From positions 1-24,635 of the forward strand of contig JBKQWF010000139.1 of the NCBI GenBank assembly GCA_052139695.1: 24,635 nt of DNA, given 5' to 3'. Of this stretch, positions 1 to 7,920 are shown in pieces (position 1 is the first letter of the stretch; each line of letters opens with the position of its first letter). The notes beneath the pieces were generated by a model that worked only from the letters and a program-made list of their open reading frames with translations, made no database searches and was not told where the DNA came from. Source of the stretch: PLGF01 sp052139695 (GTDB lineage: Bacteria; Verrucomicrobiota; Verrucomicrobiia; Limisphaerales; Palsa-1400). A program made the position numbers and the translations under genes.

Positions 1-254
1 GCACTGGCGTGTCTGGCTAATATCCAATGTCGCTCCGCGACAGCCGTCTCCTCCCATGGGAATCGTCTGTAAAATCTTGCCGCCGCACAGGCCCCACAAG
101 CCGCGATCGGATACGAGCTACCTTAGGCGTAGCCCAATTCGATCCTCAACTCTGATTCAACCCTTGCAGCTTGCAGGGTTGATCAACAATTTAGGTCATC
201 CGCGGTCTCCGCGACTCTGCGCGAGAATCCTTGGAGTTTAGAATCATTTAAAAT
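1..254. other. Non-coding stretch downstream of ispD
   Basis: No convincing gene is seen here. Two short hairpins can be drawn: TGTCGC/GCGACA at 28-42, and a stronger one at 157-182 with 8-bp arms TCAACCCT/AGGGTTGA and an inner 3-bp extension. The second lies just past the 3' end of the minus-strand ispD operon, but no T run follows it in that direction, so it is only a weak terminator candidate. Confidence 0.35.
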
Positions 255-941
255 CTACCAAGCCGCCGTTTTTAACAGCATTTCCACGTAGGGAACATCG
301 TCCGGCAAGGTCACTTTTGGATTTGGAGCGGGCACGACAACCAGTTTGACGGGCTGGCCGATCAGTTCGCAGGCGGCTGTATCGTCGGTCACTTGCAGCC
401 CGCGCGCGCGCACCGCGGACAAGGCCCGGCGAATGACTTCGACGCGGAAGGTCTGCGGCGTCTGCACGGCCCATAATTGCGAACGGTCAAGATGCCGGGC
501 CACATGGACGCCGTCCTCCGAAAGCTTGATCGTGTCGGAGACTCGTTGGGCGGCGACGGCGGCGCCCTCCAGGCGGGCGGCAGCGATCGTGGCCTCTATC
601 AATGCCAGGCTGGTGCAGGGCCGGGCCGCATCCTGGATCGCAACGATTTCCGCTTGCGGCGAAAGGGCCTCCAGACCATTCCAGACGGAGTCTTGCCGTT
701 CCTGGCCGCCCAAGGCGAAACGATACGGCTTGTCAAAATGAAATTGGGCCGCTAAAGCAGCAAAGGCGCTTTCCCGCCCGGCCCGCACGACCAGGACAAT
801 TTCGTCAATGCACGCAGCCTGGTCAAAGCGCCGCCAGGCATGGGCGACGAGCGGTTGACCCGCCACCGGCAGAAACAATTTGTCCGTCCGCGCTCCCATG
901 CGGGTGCTTTGGCCGGCAGCGACGATAATGGCGGAAATCAC
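255..941 (-). CDS. ispD: 2-C-methyl-D-erythritol 4-phosphate cytidylyltransferase (IspD)
   Basis: This cytosolic enzyme transfers CMP from CTP to methylerythritol 4-phosphate in the MEP route to isoprenoids. The 228-residue length is normal for the family. Visible family motifs are the N-terminal nucleotide-binding loop AAGQSTRMG with Lys21 (residues 8-21), GGQERQDSV (78-86), the metal/nucleotide segment DAARP (104-108), QTPQTF (160-165), TDD (185-187) and the C-terminal NPKVTLPDD (207-215). The start is a GTG (941-939) that overlaps the TGA of pdxA in the arrangement GTGA, so translation is probably coupled to the upstream gene. It is the last gene of the surA-like/pdxA/ispD operon. Confidence is high because all key motifs are intact. 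Confidence 0.95.
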   Translation of the reverse strand: MISAIIVAAGQSTRMGARTDKLFLPVAGQPLVAHAWRRFDQAACIDEIVLVVRAGRESAFAALAAQFHFDKPYRFALGGQERQDSVWNGLEALSPQAEIVAIQDAARPCTSLALIEATIAAARLEGAAVAAQRVSDTIKLSEDGVHVARHLDRSQLWAVQTPQTFRVEVIRRALSAVRARGLQVTDDTAACELIGQPVKLVVVPAPNPKVTLPDDVPYVEMLLKTAAW

Positions 942-1969
942 AGCGATGGCTTTAAGTGTGGGTCAAGTGCTGCTCTCTGGCCGCGTTCCTGGGCCAATTG
1001 CTTGGCCAGGCGAATCGCGGCGCGCATGCTGGACGGGTCGGCCTGGCCCCGGCCAGCAATATCATAAGCCGTGCCGTGGTCGGGCGAAGTGCGGATGAAA
1101 GGCAAACCGAGGGTCCAATTGACCCCGTTCGCGAACGCCACCATTTTCAGGGGCCCAAGCCCTTGGTCATGGTACATGGCCACGACAGCGTCGTAAGCGC
1201 CGCGGTAAGCGTTGTAAAAAAGAGTGTCCGCCGGCAACGGCCCGGTCACATCGAAGCCCTTTTGCCGCGCGGCTTGCACGACGGGCCCAATGGTGGTGAT
1301 TTCCTCGTCCCCAAATTCGCCGCCTTCCCCAGCGTGAGGATTCAGTCCGCAAACCGCCACGCGCTGCCGTGGCAAGCCCAAATCGCGACAGGCCTGCGCC
1401 GCCAGGACGATGGCCAACTCGATTTTTTCCGCCCGCAATTGCGCCGCCACCATTTTTAAGGGCAGGTGGGTCGTGGCCAGGGCGACGCGCAGCCAGCGCC
1501 CCCGGTCATCCTCCCCCAGGAGCATCATGATGGTCTGTTCCGTTCCGGCCAGTTGAGAGAGAAATTCCGTCTGGCCAACAAAGGCCTGCCCGGACCGCAC
1601 TACGGCATGTTTGTTCAACGGAGCGGTGACCAGGGCATCCAACTCATGGTTCAAACAGCGGCGGCCGCCCTCAGTCAGCCACGCCAGCGCCGCGCGGGCG
1701 GCTTCGGGTGCGCCGGGCGGCAAACCCGGCGCTAACGGTGCCGGCATGGGGTTAAAGAAAAAAAAACGTCCAGCCGCCGAATAGCCGGCAAAAGGCTGTA
1801 ATGGGTAACCTAAACCCAGTTGTTTATGGGAGGAAGCAAGGTGATGGGCATCACCGATGAGCAGATAGCGAGTCTCGTCGTTTGCCGTCTCCGCCGCCAG
1901 CGCCTTGAGCGTGACTTCGGCACCGATGCCGGTCACGTCCCCCAGCGCGATGCCGATCCAACCTGTCAT
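938..1969 (-). CDS. pdxA: 4-hydroxythreonine-4-phosphate dehydrogenase (PdxA)
   Basis: This enzyme performs NAD-dependent oxidation of 4-phosphohydroxy-L-threonine in the DXP-dependent pyridoxal phosphate pathway. The best start is the ATG at 1969-1967, which shares its A with the TGA of the upstream gene (TGATG) and gives 343 residues, the usual length. A longer frame up to 2014 would overlap the upstream gene and adds a non-conserved N-terminus. Family motifs present are GDVTGIGAE near the N-terminus, the histidine segments TTHLPLKM and NPHAGEGG, YHDQGLGPLKM, and the C-terminal TSPDHGTAYDIAG. Oddity: the usual GDPxGIGPE N-terminal motif has lost both prolines (Val12 and Ala17). The gene is coupled on both sides. 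Confidence 0.93.
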   Translation of the reverse strand: MTGWIGIALGDVTGIGAEVTLKALAAETANDETRYLLIGDAHHLASSHKQLGLGYPLQPFAGYSAAGRFFFFNPMPAPLAPGLPPGAPEAARAALAWLTEGGRRCLNHELDALVTAPLNKHAVVRSGQAFVGQTEFLSQLAGTEQTIMMLLGEDDRGRWLRVALATTHLPLKMVAAQLRAEKIELAIVLAAQACRDLGLPRQRVAVCGLNPHAGEGGEFGDEEITTIGPVVQAARQKGFDVTGPLPADTLFYNAYRGAYDAVVAMYHDQGLGPLKMVAFANGVNWTLGLPFIRTSPDHGTAYDIAGRGQADPSSMRAAIRLAKQLAQERGQRAALDPHLKPSL

Positions 1970-2940
1970 CAATAATACCAGATGAAGGTTTTTTTCTCCA
2001 GCCGGTTCATCCATTTCTTGTAAAGACGAAGGCTTTCCTGGGTCTTGAGGACGCGCTCAACCTCGTCGCGGACTTCCGTCAAAGGCATAATGTGGGCGAG
2101 GCGGACGTCCTCCACCTGCAAAATGTAACAAGCTTCCTTCAGGTCAATCACGCCGCTATGCTCGCCCGGCTTGAGAGAGAAGGCGATGCTTTCCAATTCC
2201 GGCCGGAAGTCGCGGCGGTCCATCCATCCGCGGGAGCCGCCTGTGGCCCGAAACGAATCGGAATTGATTTCTTTGGCCAATTGTTCAAAAGAAGCGCCCG
2301 CGTTGATCTTGGCCAGCACCTCATCGGCCAATTGCTTGGCCGTCCCGGCCGGCTTATCGGCCCCCTGCCCAATCACAATCATCCGCACTTTGACCTGGTC
2401 TCCCACTTTATAAGTGTCCTGATGGTCGTTGTAGTATTCCTGAATTTTCAGGGGAGAAATGAGGATTTTGTTCAAGTCCGAGCCATTCTGGTGCTTCATG
2501 TATCCGATGATGAAATTCTCCCTTTCCTGGCGGCGATAGGTTTCAAAGGTCATTCCGCGGGCGTAAATCGTCTTGATGAAACGGGCGCGGTCGCCGCCAA
2601 ACCGTTGCTGAATCTCGTCGCGAATCCGGTCATCAACGAAGGCCTCCAGGACATTGGTGACATAACCCGAGGAAGTGAAGTCGTGGAGAATCAATTTATT
2701 CTCCACCTGCGATTGCACCTCCTGGTCGCGCAGTTTGTTGATCTCCTGCTCGAAGCGTTGCGGGTCAGCCCCATAACGGTTGCGGGCAGTCTGCACCTGA
2801 TCGGCCAGGGCAATATAAATGTCGGAATAGGTGATGACGGAGTCGGCGACCGCCACGCTGACGGCGCTGACCATCTCGGCCCGCGCCGACCGGCCCAAAA
2901 GCAGGGAAAGCGCCAAAACGGAAAAAAAGAATCGTCTCAT
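1969..2940 (-). CDS. Exported SurA/PrsA-type peptidyl-prolyl cis-trans isomerase
   Basis: This 323-residue protein has an N-terminal signal peptide (basic MRR, hydrophobic core, ARA at 19-21 as the likely cleavage site). A SurA_N-like helical chaperone region follows (about 25-175), then one parvulin (PPIC) domain at about 183-277 with the characteristic SFEQLAKEIN and GGSRGWMDRRDF segments. It probably acts in the periplasm, folding exported or outer-membrane proteins. It carries one parvulin domain where E. coli SurA has two, so I do not assign the symbol. The ATG at 2940 is preferred over the in-frame TTG just upstream. The gene heads the operon and its stop overlaps the pdxA start. Confidence 0.85.
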   Translation of the reverse strand: MRRFFFSVLALSLLLGRSARAEMVSAVSVAVADSVITYSDIYIALADQVQTARNRYGADPQRFEQEINKLRDQEVQSQVENKLILHDFTSSGYVTNVLEAFVDDRIRDEIQQRFGGDRARFIKTIYARGMTFETYRRQERENFIIGYMKHQNGSDLNKILISPLKIQEYYNDHQDTYKVGDQVKVRMIVIGQGADKPAGTAKQLADEVLAKINAGASFEQLAKEINSDSFRATGGSRGWMDRRDFRPELESIAFSLKPGEHSGVIDLKEACYILQVEDVRLAHIMPLTEVRDEVERVLKTQESLRLYKKWMNRLEKKTFIWYY

Positions 2941-2943
2941 CAA

Positions 2944-3074
2944 CGTGGGCGAATGCTACGAAGTTGTTGGGAAAGTTCAAGGGGCAAAGTTGTTCTCTGT
3001 GCTTCCGGATAGGGGTAGGGATGGAGTTTTAATTATGGTGTTGATTTACCAAGAAGATCAATTACCATCCCCCA
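2944..3074. other. Divergent gap between core operon and recombinase; imperfect inverted repeat
   Basis: This is the boundary between the housekeeping operon and the accessory DNA. It contains an imperfect inverted repeat, ATGGTGTTGAT at 3035-3045 facing ATCAATTACCAT at 3057-3068, just upstream of the recombinase start. Such a site could be an operator or part of an attachment site for the serine recombinase, but nothing in the sequence proves that. No clear sigma-70 promoter pair was identified. Confidence 0.35.
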
Positions 3075-4850
3075 ATGTCCGTTCATCGAAAGGCAAAACA
3101 GGTGAAAAACGCCTATTCCTATATCCGTTTTTCCACCCCCATGCAAGCCCGTGGCAATTCCTATTCGAGGCAGATGGCGGCTTCCCGCCAATATGCCAAA
3201 GAAAAGGGATTTTATCTCGTCGAAGACCTTAAACTTTTCGACAAGGGCATTTCCGCCAAAGATGGCCGAAACCGAACCCACGGGGCGCTGGGCATTTTTT
3301 TGGACAAAGTCCGGGCCGGCGAGATTCAAAAGGAGTCCGCGCTCCTAGTCGAAAGCCTCGACCGCCTGTCACGCGAACAGTTGTTGAAACAACTCCGGCA
3401 GTTTCTGGAAATAATCGAATTGGGCATTGAAATTCACACCATCCACGATCGCATGGTTTACACGGAGGAAAGTGTCAATCGTGAACCGCATCAACTGCAC
3501 ATTTCGCTAATTTCCATGGCCAGAGGGCGGGAGGAAACCAAAATAAAAATGGATCGTGTTGCCGCCGCATGGAAAGCCAAACGTGAACTGGCCAAAAAAC
3601 ATAAAACCCCAATGTCCGCGATGGTCCCCTACTGGATGGCCCTTAACAAGGCCACGGGCAAGATCGAACTCATCACAGAACGCGCGCAGGTGGTGCGCCA
3701 GATTTTTAATTGGGCGATGAACGAGAAACACGGAAAACGTTGGATCTGTCGCGAACTCAACCGCCAAAACACCCCCACTTGGCGAGGGGGAAAAGGCTGG
3801 GAGGAAACATTCGTAGCCCGGATTCTGAACAATCCGGCCTGTTGGGGTGCCCACTTGTCTTACGCCGCCAAAAAAATGAGCGGCTATTACGATGCCAATG
3901 CCGACTTGATTGAAGACTACTACCCCCCGGTCGTGAAAAAAGAGGATTTTTACCGCCTCAGGGCGATCCGCGCCGCCGCCGCCCCAGGCAGAAAAGCGTC
4001 AACCGACCGGTTGACCAATCTTTTTCCAACGCTCCTGTGGGACGGTGAATACAACGTCAAAATGGCCGTGATCCGCAAAGCCGGGGATGATCTTGACCCC
4101 TTGCGCTGGACGTATTTGGTGTCAGACATTCACCGGATCGCCCCCGATACCAAGCGGACGCGCACCAATTTGGCTTACAAACTATTTGAGCGCGTGGTGC
4201 TCGAATTCCTGTGGGAATTAAACTGGGATCGACTCACGACCAAAGACAACCAAACGCCACTGGCAAAGCTGGTTGCCGCAAAAAAGGCGGAAGCCATCGA
4301 AATGCAAAAACGTTTAACGCGCCTGCTTGACATGGTGGAAAACGACGGTCCCCAGGCCGACCTAATGGCACGAATCAAGGATCGCCGGAAAGAATTGGAT
4401 GTCCTTCAAAGTGAGATCACCAAAATCACGACCCAGCAGGAAAACCAATTTTACATCGGCAGCGGTGATTACTCCGCGGCGGCAAAACGCCTGCAAGCCC
4501 TGTATCAAAAAGGGGATTACGAAACCCGATGTCAATTAAAAGAAGAGCTAAACCGACTCATCGCCAGAATTGACATTTACGCACGGGGGGTTACGGGTTT
4601 AAAACTGATCCAGGGTTTTGAACATCTCCCCACCGTAAAAATCACCCTCCGCGCCGGAACGGTATTATGGTTTGTTTACGATTTCGACGGCCTGCAAGCG
4701 CGAATCGACGAATTGGACGAGGCCAATTTATACGCGGTACAACCCACCTGTAAACTTAAACCCGAGGTAGCGCCAGCAGAGGGGCATAGACCGCCCAATC
4801 TCGCACAAATCAGCGGCCACTCGCGCCGAGGCAAGCGACCCGCCAAGTAA
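3075..4850 (+). CDS. Large serine recombinase with a cysteine-less zinc-ribbon region
   Basis: This 591-residue site-specific recombinase is of the large serine integrase type. The N-terminal resolvase domain (about 12-155) has the catalytic segment YIRFST with Ser20, GNSYSRQ, and ESLDRLSRE with the conserved arginines Arg97 and Arg100. The 'recombinase' DNA-binding domain covers about 175-300 (VVRQIFNWA, ICRELNR, RILNNPACWGAH, DYYPPVV). A long helical, coiled-coil-like stretch follows at about 395-500. Oddity: where the zinc beta-ribbon normally has two Cys pairs (about 317-352), this protein reads TLLWDGEYNVKM and YLVSDIH, with no cysteines. It probably mobilised the surrounding island. The ATG at 3075 lacks an obvious ribosome-binding site. 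Confidence 0.9.
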   Translation: MSVHRKAKQVKNAYSYIRFSTPMQARGNSYSRQMAASRQYAKEKGFYLVEDLKLFDKGISAKDGRNRTHGALGIFLDKVRAGEIQKESALLVESLDRLSREQLLKQLRQFLEIIELGIEIHTIHDRMVYTEESVNREPHQLHISLISMARGREETKIKMDRVAAAWKAKRELAKKHKTPMSAMVPYWMALNKATGKIELITERAQVVRQIFNWAMNEKHGKRWICRELNRQNTPTWRGGKGWEETFVARILNNPACWGAHLSYAAKKMSGYYDANADLIEDYYPPVVKKEDFYRLRAIRAAAAPGRKASTDRLTNLFPTLLWDGEYNVKMAVIRKAGDDLDPLRWTYLVSDIHRIAPDTKRTRTNLAYKLFERVVLEFLWELNWDRLTTKDNQTPLAKLVAAKKAEAIEMQKRLTRLLDMVENDGPQADLMARIKDRRKELDVLQSEITKITTQQENQFYIGSGDYSAAAKRLQALYQKGDYETRCQLKEELNRLIARIDIYARGVTGLKLIQGFEHLPTVKITLRAGTVLWFVYDFDGLQARIDELDEANLYAVQPTCKLKPEVAPAEGHRPPNLAQISGHSRRGKRPAK

Positions 4851-4852
4851 AC

Positions 4853-5041
4853 CTGAGTAAACGACAAACATTCTCCCCCACCGGGAGAAGCCCCACCCGA
4901 TTAGGCGATCCGGTCAAGGACTATTACCCGCCGATCATCGACGTTGTGACGTGGCAACAAGAGCAGGCTAGAAAAAAATCAGCGACGCCGGGTCGGCTCG
5001 GCGACCACGTGAGCAACATTTTTACTGGTTTGGTAATATGA
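4853..5041 (+). pseudogene. Relic of a second serine recombinase
   Basis: Translation of this frame gives GDPVKDYYPPIIDVVTWQQ, then RKKSATPGRLGDHVSNIF, ending in a TGA at 5039-5041. The same region of the intact upstream recombinase reads EDYYPPVVKKEDFYRLRAIR and later DRLTNLFP, so this is the segment just before the zinc ribbon of a related but distinct recombinase. There is no start codon or catalytic domain. A short open stretch at 5091-5183 (containing WNLTFANGVERL) could be the C-terminal end of the same relic, but that is a guess. It indicates an earlier element at this position, or a tandem element that has decayed. Confidence 0.7.
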
Positions 5042-5187
5042 CGTTCAATGACGCGCCACCGCCGCCGACCCAATAGTTGCAAGCAAAAGGCGTATAGTCT
5101 TTTTAATCTCGCAGTCAGGCGCTTGGAATCTCACTTTCGCCAATGGTGTGGAGCGGCTGAGGGTCAAACGCCGCACGTCGTAGAAAT

Positions 5188-5581
5188 TCCCGCTTTGAAT
5201 TCCCGAATACAGGATTGCAAGGTTTCGCACCAAAACTGGCCAAAGGAGAAATTGCGGCGCTCTCCGGGGTTCAGTATGATCCGCGCTATTTTCAAATTAG
5301 CGTACCAGTCCAGCCAGGGAACTCAGGCGTCGCTCTGGTTGATGAACGCGGCTTCTTCAACAGAATCAACGACATCCTCGAACTTGCGATCCTTCGTATT
5401 GGCTTCTTTGAGGTGCGTCGATACTTCTGGGGCCGATTCAAGGAAGCTGAGGAGGAAGCTGCTTTTGACCGCATAATTCACATTTTCCGGCAAGGCCCCG
5501 CTTGTGGCGAGGGCTGCTGCGGAGTTCAGCTTCGCCCCACCACGCCGATTACGTTGATCTGTGCTGGTTCTCGTCTATTGA
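5188..5581 (+). pseudogene. Relic C-terminal half of a trypsin-like protease with an internal inversion
   Basis: The plus strand from about 5188 to 5352 encodes FPNTGLQGFAPKLAKGEIA, then DPRYFQISVPVQPGNSG and ALVDERG, the C-terminal part of a trypsin-like (Trypsin_2 / DegP-type) serine protease around the active-site serine. The next part of the same protein is found on the minus strand from about 5555 down to 5353 (NVIGVV, then SGALPENVNYAVKSSFLLSF, then KFEDVVDSVEEAA). The final residues VLVLVY and a stop return on the plus strand at 5561-5581. The gene therefore carries an inversion of about 210 bp. Further damage is a Gly-to-Val change after GNSG and a single-base loss between VV and AKL. 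The catalytic His/Asp half is not visible upstream, so this cannot make an active protease. Confidence 0.85.
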
Positions 5582-6014
5582 GCCGGATTCGTCTCCCGAA
5601 TCATCAGCGGAGGTGCAGTTTTTCAATGCCGACGAGGTAATTGGCATCAAAGAAGAGGAAGGTCAGACCATCGCTTCCAAGACTCCGCCCGCACCGTTTT
5701 TTTCAGATTTTTTGCTTTAACTGACAAGTCAAAAGCAGGCATTGGCCGAAACAGACCAAACTGATTTTTTCAACCGGCAGATCACGGTAAGACATTCGGG
5801 TGACAGCAATGTCACGGCCGATGACAAAATCCATTGCTGGCCAAATCAGCCGTTAATCCACTGCCCCTAAGGATCGCTAGCTTCCAGAATTATCATATTC
5901 TGGCGATCCCCTCGCCTGAAATTCTTGCGCTCCGCGCAAGTACCCTTTCACAGAAAAAAGGGGATTCCGTCAGACAGCAAAAACATTTGAGCCAAAACTA
6001 AGAAAGTCAAATAT
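5582..6014. other. Degenerate intergenic region with a hairpin
   Basis: No recognisable gene is present. A frame ending at 5720 is acidic and open but matches nothing I know. At 5871-5909 there is a two-part hairpin: inner arms CCAGAAT/ATTCTGG around TATCAT, and outer arms GGATCG/CGATCC separated from the inner stem on one side by a 7-base bulge. No T run follows, so it is not a typical terminator. Confidence 0.4.
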
Positions 6015-6230
6015 ATGCCAGATAGCGACAATTAGGATAATTACGCAAATAAGAACAAACGCCTGTCATGGAGTGACACAAACCAAGCTGACCGCGAATA
6101 CCATAAACGCGAGCAGAGACGCGCCGAGGAAAAGGCGAGGCAAGAACGTGAACACGAGGAGCGCAGACGCGCCGAAGAAGATCGCCGCCGCCGTGAAGAA
6201 GACGAACGCCGCCGCCGCGAAAATCGCTGA
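6015..6230 (+). pseudogene. Small charged coiled-coil protein interrupted by an in-frame amber codon
   Basis: Reading from the ATG at 6015, the frame encodes MPDSDN, then TAG (6033-6035), then continues open to the TGA at 6228-6230. The downstream part is strongly coding-like: SWSDTNQADREYHKREQRR followed by repeated Glu/Arg-rich blocks (RRAEEDRRRREEDERRRR), typical of a single charged helix or coiled coil. There is no ATG, GTG or TTG after the amber codon, so the C-terminal part could only be made by readthrough, suppression or a CTG start at 6063. A CAG-to-TAG mutation in a roughly 71-codon gene is the simplest reading. It ends 17 bases before the ankyrin gene, which is also broken. I do not recognise a function. 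Confidence 0.5.
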
Positions 6231-6247
6231 ACCTGTCACCATTACAA

Positions 6248-7587
6248 ATGACCACCATGAAAAATGAACAATTTGACCCAAACCACGATCAGGGCTTCGA
6301 CTTGCGGCGTGCGGTTATCGCCGGAGACGTGGCCAAAATCAAGACATTGCTGGAAGCAGGCGCGCAAGTGGACGTTCTTCAGAACGCGCCAGTGCGGTGG
6401 GCCGTGCGGCATCGACAGGCGTCCGTCGCCAGCCTTCTGTTGGAAAGCGGCGCGAGCATCGACACCCACGAAGCCGAACTTATCCTGCTCGCGGCCTCTA
6501 ATGGAGACGCCGCGACACTTGGTCTGTTACTTTCCAAACTGTCAAAACCCTATGACAGGGACCTGCTCGACCAAGCTCTTATTGAGTCAATTAAGTCGCA
6601 CAATTCTATCGTTGTGAACATGCTCTTGGATTGCGGAGCGGACCCGACCGCCGATAACCACGAAGTACTTATGACGGCAGCGAGTGGCGGCGATGCCGAA
6701 ATAGTGAGACTCGTGACGCTGTACGGCGCAGACGTGTGCGCACGCGATTCGCAAGCCCTGTTTCATTCGGTCTTTTCCCAGCATCCACGAGTCATCGAAT
6801 TCCTATTGGCGACAGGGGCCGATATTCACGCGCAGAGAGGGATTCCATTACAATTGGCAGTGTCCCTGGGGGACAGCGAAATCGTCGAAATCCTTCTGCG
6901 TGCTGGGGTGCCCATGACCGACCCCGCTTGGGTGGCTGATGTTGCACAAACAGATTCCATTGAGACGCTGTGCATACTTGCCGCTCACGGTGCAGACTGG
7001 CATGGGTACGCCGACCAAATGGCATTTGACGCGGCTAAGAATGGACGCGCACGAATGCTCGCTTACATCTTGGCCGAGGCATCAGCATTGAATAAAGTGA
7101 ACTTGTCGAAAGCTCTGGCACCCGCCGCGTAAGCGAAAGCTGCGCCGGTAATAAAGCTCCTTTTGGCAAACGGCGTTGACGCAACAATTGATGCTAGCGC
7201 GGCATTTGGCGCCTGCATTGAATCGGCGAACTAGAACTGGCCCGGCGGTTGATGGAAGCTGGCGCTCGTATAAGCGATCTTCCCGGCAGTGCAATCAGTA
7301 AAGTGTTCGAGACTGGCGATGCAGCGCTCACGGTGGAGTTTCTGCAGGGCGGAATAACCGTGGAAGGAGCCGCATTTCCACCGTTTTCGGCGTGGCGCTT
7401 CTGTCGAGAAGTGCCGCCAGAAGCGCTGTTCCTCGACATCAACGGCAAAACACATTCCAAGGAGATTTGTGAAGCCAGGCTTCTGTTTTCTCGAACGGTC
7501 GCAGAGGAAGCCAGAAAACACTGCCAGGCCGACGCGCCACACATCACGGTATGGTTCGCTGACGCACTGGCGGCATCGGGCCATTAA
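6248..7587 (+). pseudogene. Ankyrin-repeat protein gene, broken by an ochre codon and a frameshift
   Basis: The first part (6248-7132, 294 residues) is a run of degenerate ankyrin repeats, each with an A(V/A)xxGDxxxVxxLLxxGA-like pattern, for example AGDVAKIKTLLEAGAQVD and SGGDAEIVRLVTLYGADV. It ends in TAA (7130-7132). The same frame remains open and ankyrin-like beyond the stop (VIKLLLANGVDATID) until a TAG at 7232. Reading must then change frame between about 7219 and 7231 to continue as ELARRLMEAGARI and a non-ankyrin C-terminal tail ending at 7587. The original gene was probably about 445 codons. Ankyrin proteins bind other proteins; the partner is unknown. The 294-residue part may still be expressed. 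ATG 6257 is an alternative start. Confidence 0.8.
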
Positions 7588-7707
7588 TCCACCAACGGCC
7601 ATCCACGGCAACGAAACGATTCCGCCTGAACGTTCCGACTTCCGACCGGCACTAGCGCTCCGCGCCAGTGCCGCGCCACCGCAAGACGAACGCTGTGGGA
7701 CGATTAC
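7588..7707. other. Short gap with hairpin before the IS-interrupted gene
   Basis: A 7-bp inverted repeat CGGCACT/AGTGCCG (7647-7653 and 7667-7673) can form a hairpin with a GC-rich loop. No T run follows. Nothing else is recognised. Confidence 0.35.
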
Positions 7708-7752
7708 GAGGAGGCACCATGAAACGAAACAGACGCTTACCAATTCCGCAAC

Positions 7753-7761
7753 ATGAATTTG
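7753..7761 (+). repeat. 9-bp target site duplication, left copy
   Basis: ATGAATTTG lies directly outside the left terminal repeat of the IS and is repeated exactly at 9411-9419. Confidence 0.93.
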
Positions 7762-7778
7762 CAGCAATTCTCATTTTG
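7762..7778 (+). repeat. Left terminal inverted repeat of the IS4-like element
   Basis: CAGCAATTCTCATTTTG is an exact inverted match to 9394-9410. Similarity stops on both sides of the 17 bases. Confidence 0.93.
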
Positions 7779-7842
7779 ACTGGTCAGGCAGTTGTCGCCC
7801 CTGCCTGGAGCACGTGGAGGGAGCACCGGGATGTGGACGGGT

Positions 7843-7881
7843 AAAAAGGGGCGTCGCCCACACCGGTACAGGCGTCGCCCC
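7843..7881 (-). terminator. Rho-independent terminator of the IS transposase
   Basis: On the minus strand the sequence folds as GGGGCGACGCC, a 12-base loop region, then GGCGACGCCCC, followed at once by TTTTT. The stem is about 10 bp with one T-T type mismatch. It lies about 40 bases past the transposase stop, inside the left end of the element. Confidence 0.75.
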
Positions 7882-7920
7882 CCACGCGGTGGCGGCGTGG
7901 TTTCTGCGGCGGGTTCGGTT

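Noticed and set aside
157..182. Hairpin past the end of ispD as a rho-independent terminator
   Set aside because: The stem is good, but no T run follows on the minus strand, so I list it only as a weak candidate.
5586..5720. Open frame ending at 5720 with an acidic stretch (PDSSPESSAEVQFFNADEVI)
   Set aside because: It has no start of its own, lies directly behind the protease relic, and matches nothing known to me on either strand.
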